In this document: positions 46,939 through 57,489 of the stretch, in pieces
Numbering within the stretch: the first letter of the stretch is position 1
How the letters are laid out: every line of letters starts with the position of its first letter
Assembly (NCBI GenBank): GCA_029891345.1
Contig: CM057009.1
Location: 213,658,120 to 213,722,119, forward strand
Length of the DNA: 64,000 nucleotides
From: Dryococelus australis
Taxonomy: Eukaryota > Arthropoda > Insecta > Phasmatodea > Phasmatidae
Reading direction: 5' to 3'
Notes under the pieces: generated by a model
What the model was told of the DNA's origin: nothing
Seen by the model: the letters and a program-made list of their open reading frames with translations, nothing else
The model's database searches: none
Made by a program: the position numbers and the translations under genes

Positions 46939-47337
46939 CAAGATTTATTTGCTACAACTTATGTTGAGAAAAATATTTTTAAAATAGAGGAACACTTACA
47001 ACACTTACGTCAGTTTACATACGCTTTAAATGGAGAACTTCAATCCAGGAAAATCTTAAGAGAGTTTAGCATGTGGATTCAGGAAAGTGTGGTCTGGCCT
47101 AACTGCAATACACCATACCAAATACAGCTCTGCAATGGGGAAGAACATCGAAATTTCTCCCAAACTAGTTCGGAATATGTGTACAAAGAACGGAGTTTGT
47201 GCGATGAAGACGACTGTCCGGTATTCAACATACGACCTAATACAGAACTGCCATGTACTTCAAGCGAACTACGGTTTCGTATTCTATGTGAAGAAATAAT
47301 GGAGTATCCCGGATATAAACAAATCAAGTATAAATAA
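46939..47337 (+). CDS. Unrecognised protein, tandem copy 1
   Basis: An open frame of about 132 codons follows a stop at about 46,936. It reads VEKNIFKIEEHLQHLRQF, IQESVVWPNCNTPYQIQL, CNGEEHRNFS, CDEDDCPVFNIRPNTELP and ELRFRILCEEI. The first Met is internal (47,071), so the true start may be an upstream exon. The same pattern, NIF-E, GE-Q, IQESVV, CNGEEHxxFS, C-C, NIxxxxxLP, recurs in two more decayed copies at about 47,550 and 48,240. Shared protein-level features across diverged DNA suggest the sequence was once under coding selection. Several Cys could bind metal or form disulphides. No family recognised. It could be a host tandem family or part of an unknown element. Confidence 0.4.
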   Translation, partial: QDLFATTYVEKNIFKIEEHLQHLRQFTYALNGELQSRKILREFSMWIQESVVWPNCNTPYQIQLCNGEEHRNFSQTSSEYVYKERSLCDEDDCPVFNIRPNTELPCTSSELRFRILCEEIMEYPGYKQIKYK

Positions 47338-47574
47338 ATGAGGTAATTCTATGACATTCCTACAGTGTGGACTTAAACCTGTAATAATAAGCAACACACC
47401 ACTTAAATACATGGAAGTAATCATCGTCTAGTCTCGCCTTGCAGAATATGGAAGTGCAAGGTTTGGCTAAGCAACACTTGTTCATGCAAATTCGATTTAA
47501 CTAAAATGTCGCTGGGAGAATACTAAACATCAAAAGGCTGCTATAACTGATCGGCGATGCACTACCAACAAAAT

Positions 47575-47997
47575 TACAAAACATATTTGAAACTGAGAAA
47601 CTATACAAAGGAAGGACCGTACACCGAAACTTCAGTTTCGATGGAGAGTTTCAACCCATCACTTCCATGTGCAAGTATTACTCTGGGATACAGGAGAGTG
47701 TGGTTTAGAGAATAAGAAGATATACGATTAGAGATTTAAATGTGTAACGGCGAAGAACATTGGCATTTTTCCTTAATTTGCCCAACATTTACTCTAAAAG
47801 TTTTAGACATATGTTATGGGCAAAGATTTTGTTCTTTATATAATATACATCTGGACAGTACGTTGCCTCGCAATGAGAACGTCCTAGCATTTGAATCTCT
47901 AGCTGAACACATCACGAAATGTACATCATGCAAGACAATTGAATACCTATTGCAAAAGGAATGTTGTTTCTCTATTCCTACAGTGTGGAACGAGTAA
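47575..47997 (+). pseudogene. Unrecognised protein, tandem copy 2 (broken)
   Basis: Reads NIFETEKLYKG, FDGEFQPITS and GIQESVV up to a stop at about 47,706. After a frame change it resumes in an open frame from 47,740 with CNGEEHWHFSLICPTFTLK, CYGQRFCSLYNIHLDSTLP and LAFESLAEHITKCTSCKTIE, ending at 47,997. Aligned with copy 1, the paired Cys, the CNGEEH block and the NI-LP block occupy the same relative places, about 600 bases downstream. The C-terminal part holds an extra CTSCKT pair. One indel and a stop separate the halves. Confidence 0.4.
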
Positions 47998-48199
47998 TGT
48001 GACAACAAGGAACATGATACACATATAGACAACCAAGAATTAACTACTCCCAATGGGAATGCAAAATTTTTCAAAGCGAGAACATTTAAATCAGAAAAAT
48101 GACATCACAACATCTATATAAAGGAGTGTGTTTAGTAATAAACTCTCAGTCATGGTTAGTGTGTTCAAGACTATGGTTGTTTACAAGGTCCTGCAAATA

Positions 48200-48475
48200 G
48201 GTTACAGAAGAGTGTTCTTCAACCCTAGCGACTGAGTCTTACAAGTTAAAGTGTGTAACGATATTGAACATTGGTGCTACACCTTTCATGCTATTCTCAG
48301 CACCATATTCGATTAAGGGTTAGCATGCAATGATTATGCTGTGAGGTATATCCACCCTGGCAGTGAACTACCAGCTACACTAGAAGACCTGATGCTAGCT
48401 AGTTTTACCAAAGAGTTAGAAGAGCAACGAGGCAATGGAGTAATCGCCTATCAACTCACCAGACCTCACCTTTGA
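48200..48475 (+). pseudogene. Unrecognised protein, tandem copy 3 (most diverged)
   Basis: In plus frame: KVCNDIEHWCYTFHAIL, a stop, then CNDYAVRYIHPGSELPATLE and DLMLASFTKELEEQ, ending near 48,475. The CN-IEHW and YIHPGSELPAT blocks align with CNGEEHW and NIHLDSTLPRN of copy 2. The internal stop makes it a pseudogene unless spliced. Confidence 0.35.
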
Positions 48476-48582
48476 ACCACTAACCACTGGAAGGAAACCT
48501 GTAATGGAGACATCCACAACTTTATTTTCAAAAAGGAAGTTTAGTGTTTCCAGCTATGTGTAACATATATGTGTGTAATGTA

Positions 48583-48842
48583 GCTAATTCAGAATTACGT
48601 ATATCCTAAATGGCAAGTACTCATTCGTCGAACATGGTTTGTATTCTGCTAGGTATGAACTGGCATATTCACATGTAACTTATAAGGAAATGTGTGAATC
48701 TGATATTCATTTCAAATGTGCATACTGTCTGCACAATTGTTAACATGTAATGACCCATGTAGTTTTGAATCTTGTGTAGCAGACTGTATCAGTTTAAAAT
48801 GTTTTGTTAATCAATGTAGGACATACATAACAGAGAAAAAAT
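48583..48842 (+). pseudogene. Cys-rich open frame, unrecognised
   Basis: A frame open from about 48,583 reads NGKYSFVEHGLYSARYELAY and MCESDIHFKCAYCLHNC to a stop near 48,741. Shifted by one frame it continues CNDPCSFESCVADCISLKC and FVNQCRTYITEKK to the stop at about 48,842. Twelve cysteines in about 85 residues suggest a disulphide-rich or zinc-binding product. The frame change may be a mutation or a missed intron. No family recognised. Confidence 0.3.
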
Positions 48843-48953
48843 GAAACTTTAAAACTGAGGGTGATCATATATTATCTAAATTTTGTGAGGAAAAACAGAG
48901 TTTGAAACATGTTATTTATTTTGTAGACGATACACTATAATTTTACATTTTAG

Positions 48954-49280
48954 AATGGTTTATTTTTCTCTAGAGGAAGAAAAAAGTCATGAATTAATTC
49001 AATGTACCAATACTACAAAATTTCCTGTGTCCTACATGACTGCAACTATGCCACTTCCTTCTAGCATTGAAGATGTACATGCGCATGTAGAAAACATACC
49101 CAGACTTAGTTGAAAGTGTCGTAGTACATTCCCCCGAATGTAAAGGTGTTTGTATTCAAACAGACAAAATGAAACCAGGTCGTAAGAAACATAGTCTTCT
49201 TTAAGCTCAGGAAATTGATCCAGTCCTTAGAAAATGTATGAAAACTATTTTTATTGAATTGGCAAATAATCTATAACTGA
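48954..49280 (+). pseudogene. Decayed unrecognised ORF 3' of the Cys-rich frame
   Basis: The ATG at 48,954 reads MVYFSLEEEKSHELIQCTN and PLPSSIEDVHAHVENIPRL to a stop near 49,113. In the next frame protein-like sequence continues: VESVVVHSPECKGVCIQTDK and MKPGRKKHSLL, stop, IDPVLRKCMKTIFIELANNL. The one-base shift without a change in character suggests a broken gene. Unknown function. Confidence 0.3.
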
Positions 49281-50110
49281 GTTTGTTAAAACATCCTGTA
49301 TATATCTGTGTTGTAGTGTAATTATATTTTTTTATTAAAATGATATTTGTTAAACAATATTCTTTGTATGTTTGTTAAAATGAACTGCTGTATAGTAACA
49401 AGAAAAATGTTAGTTCAGTATTTCTATACAATGTTCAGTAATGTGTGTAAAATAATTGTTTTGTATAACATATTTGTGGAATAAATACACCTGAAAATGA
49501 AGTGCTTGGTTTGTTATTGTGTATACCAAAGCTCCCTTTTTGGTTTTAAACAAGTATATAACATTGTGAGAAATAAAACTTATATGTATAAATTTGGTTA
49601 GTAAAAATATTTAAAGTGTGAATCGTACAATTTAAATCACACTGTTTAAATTAATCATTTTTAACACATGTGGTAAGAAAAAGCAGTGAAATTTGTACAC
49701 AATGTAATTTACCTAAATATTTGTTATTACTACTTTTTATACATTTTGGGAAGTTAGCACCCTAACTGCCTCACACCCTCTTTATTTAATATCCCGCATG
49801 TGTTGATTAATGTATATCGTTGTTAGTCTCCACACTAAAAAAGTGACATTTATACAGTGTATGATTATGTCAAAACAGATTGTGATAGGCCTCTGAATGT
49901 CTCGGAGCAGAGGTATGTTTGAGCAGCCTACAGTATGCAGACATCCGTTCTCTCTTTGTTCCGAGGGACCCTGTTTGTAAATACAGGACCCTTGCAGGGA
50001 GTGTATTTCTAACAGTCTGTGGTAACATTGGGTCCATAACTTTGAAACCAAATATATATAACTTAGTATATCAAGCATTTTAACTCTAAAATATTAATGG
50101 AAAACTTTTT
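49281..50110. other. AT-rich stretch without a recognised gene
   Basis: A candidate AATAAA lies near 49,479. A 98-codon minus frame (50,078-49,782) has no recognisable motif. Confidence 0.3.
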
Positions 50111-50112
50111 GT

Positions 50113-50185
50113 AGTATATGTCCTAACTGGTACGACCTTCGAGGCAGGAGATCCTGGGTTCGAGTCCTGGGTAGTACATGAAGGG
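50113..50185 (+). repeat. tRNA-derived fragment
   Basis: CCTAACTGGTACGA resembles an A box and GGGTTCGAGTCC (50,157-50,168) is a near-perfect B box, at tRNA spacing. The T stem does not pair correctly, so this is a tRNA-derived repeat rather than a gene. Confidence 0.5.
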
Positions 50186-51035
50186 TGTAATTTAAGTCAT
50201 TAAACCCCCGCTCCTTTAAAACACATATACAGATCGCCTGTAAAGAAATGAAGGCACAAACTATATTTACCATCTGTCTAAGTAATTAAGTTACTGCACG
50301 ACATACTTCGTATCTAATTCAGTAGTTTACTACAAAACATTAAATATTTCAAGACAGAATGTAAATATTCACACACACATTCCCCATCTAATTTCTAAAT
50401 GAAAATAAAATGCCGGGGAGTTAATGTTCTATACGGAATATGTTTAGTAAAAGTTAAATTGTAATTAAATGTTCTGTAAAACATTTCAGTGATTTAGTCC
50501 TTCATTAAATATTCTGTAAAAACATTTATCGCGATACTATCAATTTTTCCAAACACCGGAAGATTTGTTTTTACGAAATCTGTAAATAAACATGTATTCA
50601 AAGTAAATACATCTAAATGATGGATAGATCTTTTGTTTCGCATCACTTTAAAATCACATTAACATTCATGTTTCAATTGTAAAATGTTAAAATTACATTC
50701 AATTCCTGTTTCAACTTTATTCTCTCCCCGATAAAATCACCAAAAATGGTTTGTTTGTGAAATAAAGTTAGAATACTCTCATATTTAGATTCTTAAAAAA
50801 ATTGTTAAAATGTAAATAAATATATTATTGCTAGAAAATACGTTTAAATTACATAAAAATCATATATTTCCACGCTAAAATCCTTCGTTCTTGAAATAAA
50901 GACCTAATATCGGTTTATTTGTGTTAAATCATATTAAATATTTATGAAATATGTGTTCGAGGCATAATTTCACCACTAAAGGTACATTAAATGTCGTTTA
51001 AGGCCGACTTTACATATGTGGTGGTGGAGGTGGGG
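50186..51035. other. AT-rich stretch with AAATnTTCTGTAAA phrases
   Basis: Diverged phrases such as taaatgttctgtaaaacatt and taaatattctgtaaaaacat recur near 50,465 and 50,506. No gene. Confidence 0.35.
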
Positions 51036-51039
51036 GATG

Positions 51040-51537
51040 GGGATAACAGTATATATTGCTGTGCCTGCATCATGGATGCCATCTGTATACCATTCGTCAT
51101 GGAGTGAGGACCTCTGACAGTGTTATCTGCTCCATGTATACCGGACTAACCTCGGGCTTCAGGAGCTGCGCACAGCTATCACCACCAGACAACTATCGGC
51201 CTGCCTCGCAGTCCACCTCCGGGCACTATCGGACTGTCCGCCACAGTGTTCGTGCACCGCAGACAAGAATGCACCTGCTGGCCACGCCAGCTATCGCCAC
51301 GCCCATGTTGGCCAGCCACCTCCAGCCTTCCTTGGCTCGTGCAGAGTCGACACCTGTGGGCCGCCGCCGACCGCCATACACAGCTTCGCTGCACAGGCAC
51401 CTGGCCCAGGCTTCGCAGCGGCGGGCATGCAGAGAGCGGCTGCGACAAGGACACTGCCCGGCCCCTGACCCCACAGTTGCAGGCTCGCAGCAAGTGCTCT
51501 GGGACTTGACACCCGTCAACCACTATTGGATTTGATT
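51040..51537 (+). CDS. GC-rich island with long overlapping open frames
   Basis: About 500 bases of clearly GC-rich, C/G-balanced sequence sit in AT-rich DNA with sharp edges. The plus frame from ATG 51,056 is open for 159 codons (HHGCHLYTIRHGVRTSDSVI, later LASHLQPSLARAESTPVGRR and AACRERL-like Arg/Ala/His-rich sequence). The minus strand is also open for over 120 codons, as expected when few AT-rich stops occur. No domain is recognised. It may be a transferred or retroposed fragment, a SINE-like body or a real exon. Only the composition is certain. Confidence 0.3.
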
Positions 51538-51579
51538 TAATGTTAGTAAATATGAATAACACTTCGGGGCTTTTTAATA

Positions 51580-52090
51580 TTTTCTCGGTTTTATTAAAAC
51601 TGGAATTTATTAGGAAATTTATAGGTTGTGGTAATATTTGAAATTCCTGACAAAAAATTTCTTGATGAAATAATTTTTTTATATAAAAACTGATTTAACT
51701 TTTTAATATTTTCAGTTTTTCAATATACTACTATTATAATCCATGGAGATGTTGAAGAATATTTTGAATTAAATGAATTTTTATTAGAACTTTTTTTGGA
51801 TTCAATTATTTTTTGAATACAAATTGATTTAGTCTTTTGATATTTTTCAGTTTTATATCTAATACTATTATAATTCGCATAAATAGTTTAAAATGTTTTG
51901 AATTCAAATACTATTCATTTTAATATTTTTAGAATTAAATAATTTTTTAAATATAAACTCTTTTAACTTTTTTATATTTTTCAGTTTTAAATCTATTATA
52001 ATTTGCAGAGATGATAAAAAAAATGTTTTGAATTAAAATAATTTTTGATTCAAAAACACTTCTTGAGCTTTTTCGTTATTGTAAACTATA
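51580..52090 (+). repeat. AT-rich tandem repeat, period about 115-130 bp
   Basis: Four to five diverged copies of tttttnatattttcagtttt then tactattataatnc, a GATG/AGTT spacer and ttttgaattaaataattttt, beginning near 51,575, 51,700, 51,837 and 51,962. Confidence 0.7.
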
Positions 52091-52092
52091 AC

Positions 52093-52126
52093 TTTTTTGT
52101 TTTTTTTTTTTTTTTTTTTTTTTTTT
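52093..52126 (+). repeat. Poly-T tract
   Basis: A run of over 25 T with a single G, at the edge between two tandem arrays. Confidence 0.9.
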
Positions 52127-52199
52127 CATTCAAAACAGCCAAGGAAAATTTATTATAGTTGCAAACTATACTTTAGCGAGTAATATATTTTGTATTTAA

Positions 52200-53540
52200 G
52201 GCTGGATGTGTGTATGTATTTTAGTTTGTAAGATATTTTAAGACTTTGGGTTTATGGATGGGTTTGTGTGGATGTCAAGTGTGATTGATGGACTAAAAAA
52301 ATAAGTGAGGGGGAAGTGCTCCTCATTCCCAAAGTGTCAGGAAGGCAGATTATGACTTGCCCCTCCCTTTAAGTTAGTCGATGAATGGTTTCGATTGATG
52401 AAGGATGTATGGAGCTAAGTGAACCCGTGTATTTGGTGTGTATGTGAGGTGTGTGTAGTTAGTCTAGTTTGTAATTACTTTTAAGATATTTCTGTGATTG
52501 TAGAGGTTGGGTTTTATGACTGTTTGTGTGCTTGATGGAGGAGCAAAAAAATAATTTGGTAACTATGTAATGCTTAGCATTATGGGAAGTCGAATACACT
52601 TTCCATACTCTCTGCTCAGAATGATTTTAATGGTGAAGGATGTTTGAAAGCTGAATGGAAATGAGCATATGTGTTGAATGTGGAATGTTTGAGGAGGGTG
52701 GGGTTTTAGTTGTGTTTAGCTTGTAACTAGTTTGTAAAATATTTGTGTGTGGGGAAGGGGAGGGGGTATGATTGTTTCTGGGCTTGATGGAGCAGAAATA
52801 AAAATAAAAGAGAACTACACCCCGTGCCTAGCGTGGTGGGAAGGTTGCAGGTACCTGCCCTACTCTCTGCTCTGAATGAGTTAATTGATAAAGGATGATT
52901 GAAAGGTGTTTGGAAATGAGTAAGTGATGAGAATTTGGAATGTTTGAGGAAGGTGGAATATTTAATTTAGTTCATTTTAAGACTTTGGGTTTTTTGGTGG
53001 GTGCATGACTGCTAGAGTGAATGATGCAGCAGAGCAAGAAAAGGGCGATTACCCCCTCTCTAATAGAGTGATAAGAGGATGCAATACACCAAGACTCCAC
53101 TCTCTGCTCAGAATGGTGTTAAATGATGATGGACAATTCAAGCTCAATGAACTTGTGTATATGGTAAGAATACTGAATGTTTGATTGAGGAGGGTGTGTA
53201 CGTAGGTAGTTTGTAAGATGAGTTGTAAATGTTTTTAAAAAATTAATATAAATTGCAAAAAAAAATTAAATGTTTATGCTTTGGGTGGGGTGAAGAAGGG
53301 GGGATGTACCGACATGTTACATGGAGCAAGGAAGGGAGAATTTCCCTTGCTCCCTCTTGGATCCACTGTTTTGAATGGCAATGGCTGTATGGAGTTGATT
53401 GGATTTGTGTATGGATAATTTGCTATTTAGGAATGTATATGAGGGGTGAATTGGGCATTAGAGTGTTTAGTTTGTAAGTGTTATTTAGTTTGCAAGTTGT
53501 ATTTAAGATATTTGTAAAATGAGTTAAAATTATGTTAGTC
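52200..53540 (+). repeat. Diverged tandem repeat, period about 240-270 bp
   Basis: Four to five units each run: tagtttgtaagatattt, a ttgggtttt phrase, GATGGA(G)CA(G)AAAAATAA, a tactctctgctc(a/t)gaatg phrase (near 52,608, 52,862, 53,099), then aggatg-ttgaaagctnaatggaaatgag and gaatgtttgaggagggtg. The 74-codon plus frame at 53,253-53,477 lies inside a unit and is not supported as a gene. Confidence 0.75.
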
Positions 53541-54066
53541 CTAAAGTGTAAATAATGTAGTTATCCCTTGGTATTTGTGTTTTTTTCTACAAACTTGCTA
53601 CAAGTTTTGGAAAAAATTTCTTAATTAATTTTTGTTTTTTTGTTTTTCAAAGTGTCACATTTATTATCAGTTACAAACCAATTTAGATCACATTACAAAA
53701 GTACTTTTGTATGAAAACTAAAATTAGGAGTTTTTTTTCAATACTGTAAACACACTGTTTAAGTAAAGCAGTTAACACAATAACTAAATGCAAATTCATT
53801 ATAAACATGATTCGCATTTAGCAAAATGTTTTATAGTAATTAAACAACAAAATGTCCACACGCTACATATAAAAACCTATTTCATATGCTTGACAAGGTT
53901 TTACTGTATAGGGAAAATGTGTGTTACTAATAATTATTTTCTTTCAGATAATCATGATAAGTGTATCTATAATGTTGGTTCTTTTTATTTGGTTCCAGAA
54001 TGCCACGCTTTGGTGCCTATTGTGTTAGTAATATAGTTTTGGGAGGAAATTTATTTGGTGAAACAT
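53541..54066. other. AT-rich stretch upstream of the second PolB gene
   Basis: An 82-codon plus frame (53,788-54,036) has no recognisable motif. No promoter is evident. Confidence 0.3.
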
Positions 54067-55607
54067 GAGTGATAGAAAGCAACAGAGTCATGATAGTTTG
54101 CTGAAAGATCTTTACATGAGCGATGCAGAGAGTGGATCTGGTTCTCAAATGGAAATATCGGCTATAGCGAACCTTCAAGGTGCTGTCATTTCCCCCAATC
54201 GACCACATTTCGAATTAATTATTATTGGATGACTTTTTGAGTGATTCAGAGAATGAATCATGCAAAAAATACATCACATTTAACAATTCGGAACATGATA
54301 GCTTCCCTCAAATACAGTTGATATGATATTCTGGTAGACAATCTCTATTTGTCTGACACAGGGAGTTAGTCTGGATCGGATGAAACAGAATCATCATTTG
54401 AGTCATTCGATTCACAAACTACTTTTGATTCAGATAACAAGAGCTCATCTATGGAGCCAGAGAATAATTCATTTTCCAGTTCCTCCAACTTAGTGAACAC
54501 TTCATTGCCTGACTTGCGGTATCAGCTTTTGACCAGTGTGTTTGGTGCTAGGCTTAGTGATGCACATGTAGTAAACAACCAAACTAGTATTGATGCAGAC
54601 TTTTCTAGTTTTATCTCAAGGTGTAGGGTCCCTCTGTTAAATTTAATAATTGCTCCACCTGGGCCAATTATGCTTAGTGTCAATGTAGCATGCAATTATT
54701 AAAATCCTTTATGGTGGAGGATGGAATTACAGAAACTTTCTGTTTTCAGAGCAAATCTCTTCCCATCCTGCAGTTGTCAGATTTTGGCTAAATATGCTAT
54801 GGGACGATTAAGCCTTACCTGACCAACAGACTTGAGGTTTTTGTGCACGAGGTAGTGGCTGGGAAATGCAACTTATGTTACATATGGATACCATATTTCA
54901 CAATATAGGTCATTCAACAATGCTGCTGTGCACACTAAACTACCCAAGTTCGTTGCCAATAAACAAACCTGCATCAATGTACAGTGTCCTGAGTGATTCT
55001 GTTTCCATTATGCCATATCAGCTTTGTTTCCTGCCACACAAATTGTCAGTCATTCTGCTTCATATCCAGAACCTCACGAGGTTTTGAATACTTTAGGTCT
55101 GTTGACACCTGTAGTAATACAGGGCATTTTCAAGTTCGAGAACAATTATATTTCCATCAATGTCTATTGTTTAGTAGAAAAAATAATAATATAATTGATG
55201 AAACTTGCGATATGGTAGGGGTTATCGTACCAAAGTGTATGTTTCCTCTATGACAGGTCTGCCATGTAAATATATTGGCCATTCGAACTCGTGGCAATCT
55301 GGAACATTTGCATTTTGTATCAATTAAAAGTTTGTCATGGCTGCTTAACATGCATTTGGGAAATAAGAAAAACAAAAAACAATTTTTGCGATTGTTGTCT
55401 CCAATACTTTGTTAGTGATGAGGAACTTGTAAACCAACAAAAGCTGTTCGCAGTACTTTCCCCACTGGGGATGACAAGTACAGGGAATTTAAATATTACA
55501 GCAATTAGCAAAGATTGGGTTTCATCACCTATTGTGATGTAGAGAGTTGTTTGAAACCCATGCCCACTTGCCTACCTGGTAAAGAGTCGAGAAATATAAC
55601 TACTAGT
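54067..55607 (+). pseudogene. Family-B DNA polymerase, N-terminal part (split by insertion)
   Basis: An ATG at 54,067 opens a Ser/Asp/Glu-rich leader (SDRKQQSHDSLLKDLYMSD) that continues, with stops, to an open frame at 54,451-54,702. The recognisable polymerase leader follows in pieces: NNAAVHTKLPKFVANKQTC and INVQ (about 54,915-54,985), SALFPATQIV, SYPEPHEVLNTLGLLTPVVI and IFKFENNYIFPSMSIV (to about 55,170), then CDCCLQYFVSDEELVNQQK (55,387-55,443) and the Exo I region FITYCDVESCLKPM (55,521-55,562). The blocks correspond to those at 7.3-6.4 kb of the minus-strand PolB in this window, so the two belong to one family. At 55,607 the gene is interrupted by a 6.97 kb element and resumes at 62,581. 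Frameshifts and stops occur on both sides. Confidence 0.75.
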
Positions 55608-56075
55608 AGTACTTGGGTAGGTCCAGAACAATCCATTTTTTGCCCTAAAATCCTCGAATTTTTCCTCGAATTTCATGCTTTTTACCTTCAAAATAGAAAT
55701 ACACAAATACTGTATGTAATATTTCTTGCAAAAATTAAGTAAAATCAATGTATTAAATATAATGTCATTATTAGTTATAGATTATATTCGAAGTGCTACT
55801 TTTTTTTTCCTATACGTTCAAATTTGTCACCAATTTCCCAAAGTTCATATTCATTGCAAGCACTATTTAAATCATTAACTGTAATTGTAGTAGATTTTGA
55901 TAGAATTTCCAAACTATATTTCGGAGTTTGGGAGACTTCATATTTATGGTGTATGCTAGAAAAGTTGATTTAGAACCTCCTTTTGAAATGTTCGTCAAAC
56001 TTCATGGTAAACAGAGCTAAGCCATTTTAATTTATAAAGAAAAAATGTATTTAGGTTTAACAAAATAATTTTTAT
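55608..56075 (+). repeat. Left terminal inverted repeat of the nested element
   Basis: About 468 bases that match, inverted, 61,995-62,580. Strongest blocks: GGGTAGGTCCAG at the tip, TCGAATTTCATGCTTT, GCAAAAATTAAGTAAAATCA, and the small gene region (TCCGAAATATAG with CTCCCAAACTC in the gene sense). It is about 110 bases shorter than the right copy because of a deletion near 55,750-55,790. Confidence 0.85.
55788..56022 (-). pseudogene. TIR-encoded small gene, left copy (broken)
   Basis: In the gene's own direction this is the counterpart of the open frame at 62,049-62,300. It starts at ATGGCTTAG, where a TAG replaces the third codon, and has a second stop at codon 8 and others later. It then follows KGGSKSTFLAYTINMKSPKL and RNIVWKFYQN-like sequence with the same order as the right copy. 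It is decayed while the right copy remains open. Confidence 0.7.
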
Positions 56076-56149
56076 TCGATTAATCAAACTAACTAAACAT
56101 TTCTACAAAATTATGGAAACATTTCTTTGTTTCTGTAAATGGTTTATAT

Positions 56150-57474
56150 CCTCCATTTATTATTTAAAAATATATATATCCTCAGTAATATTTTCTTTCA
56201 AATAATAATAAGTTAGATTCCTTTGACTAATTACAACAACATTACGAATTGTTCCTGCTTCGAAAGATTTGTTAAAATCGACACTAATTTTAGGTTGTTT
56301 TATTTTTAACAGTGGTTTTTCTATATAAACAATCAATAACAAATAATGGTCTTCGCCCCAAAGATGTATAATAATTTATATCACCTTGAGTGTTTACAGT
56401 TGGTTTATAATAAAGTTCAATATTTCTATATAGAGTATCTAATTTTGATTTTGAATTTCTAAAATCATTATAAGTGAGAAACATTTTATCACAAAGGCCA
56501 TGTTCAATATCTAGATGCCAATTTTCTATAGGAAAGATCTCATTTCTACCATTCTTAATATTAATATTTTTTTTCATTACCGTGATCAAATATAGAAGCA
56601 TTTACATACCATTCAACACAATTTTTTCTATTTGCTTGAAAACGTACAATTACAAAATCAGGTATATCAAATTGTAAATTATTAAACTGATATCTTATAT
56701 GAAATTTAAAATCAATTGTTTCAGCATGAACTTCTATTTCTAAAAATTCCCAATAATTAAAAATAACATGTATTTTTGGATGCTAGTATATTTTTTCTTT
56801 AATTGCAATGGTGTTATTAGATTCGTATTCAACAATTGGCTACATAATTTCTCATTCTTGAACAACAATTTTACCTGGATCAGGATAACTTTTCTAAACA
56901 GCACCGTCTGCGTTCTTAGTTTCATAAACATATAAAAAATTGTTATCAGACGAATTTCGAATAATTGTAATTTTATAACCGCCTTTCCAATAAATTTCAT
57001 TGTTATCTCGAATAAAACCAAACAGATACCTCAGTGGTTATGTTATTTCATTTGTTTTATCACTGTGAACTTATTTTTATTATATTTATTTTCAACACCA
57101 GTAAATTCTAAATAATTTTGTTCACTTGGGGATCTTAACAAATTATTCATCATTGTTGAAGTTAAACCTGGGTTATTAACAGCCTCAATAATATGTTAAT
57201 GTTTTGAGATTTATACTCTAGAAAACTGGAAAGGAAAAAAATTAGCACTAACATCAATATTATTTCATGTTTTGTATTTTGCCTCATATCCAACTTTATA
57301 TGTCTTAAGTAACCTAAATTGCTCAAAAACATAAGCATCATTCGGGAAAGAAAATCTGTCACTTATAGGAATATCAAATTCAATTCTAATATTGTAGACA
57401 TTTAAATTACCCCTAGTTTGATCAGTTGGAGGAGAAGTTTGTTTATCAAAACTCTCGATACTTATATAACTCAT
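56150..57474 (-). pseudogene. Double-jelly-roll capsid-like gene of the nested element, decayed
   Basis: The minus ATG at 57,474 opens MSYISIESFDKQTSPPTDQT and IRIEFDIPISDRFSFPNDAY. Later blocks in changing frames are NNPGLTSTMMNNLLRSPSEQ (57,180-57,120), GYLFGFIRDNNEIYWKGGYK (57,030-56,965), FDIPDFVIVRFQANRKN then NASIFDH (56,670-56,585), IFPIENWHLDIEHGLCDKMF (56,550-56,490), RRPLFVIDC and KISVDFNKSFEAGTIRN (56,365-56,240). The PDFVIVRFQANRKN, SIFDH, PIENWHLDI, PLFVIDC order is that of the double-jelly-roll capsid family also seen at 24.7-25.8 kb. Many indels. The N-terminal third fits less well, so another virion protein fused or adjacent cannot be excluded. Confidence 0.6.
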
Positions 57475-57489
57475 TTATAAGTTTAAATA

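Noticed and set aside
51179-51562. 127-codon minus-strand frame in the GC-rich island
   Set aside because: Expected from the shortage of AT-rich stop codons; no motif to prefer it over the plus frame, and neither is well supported.
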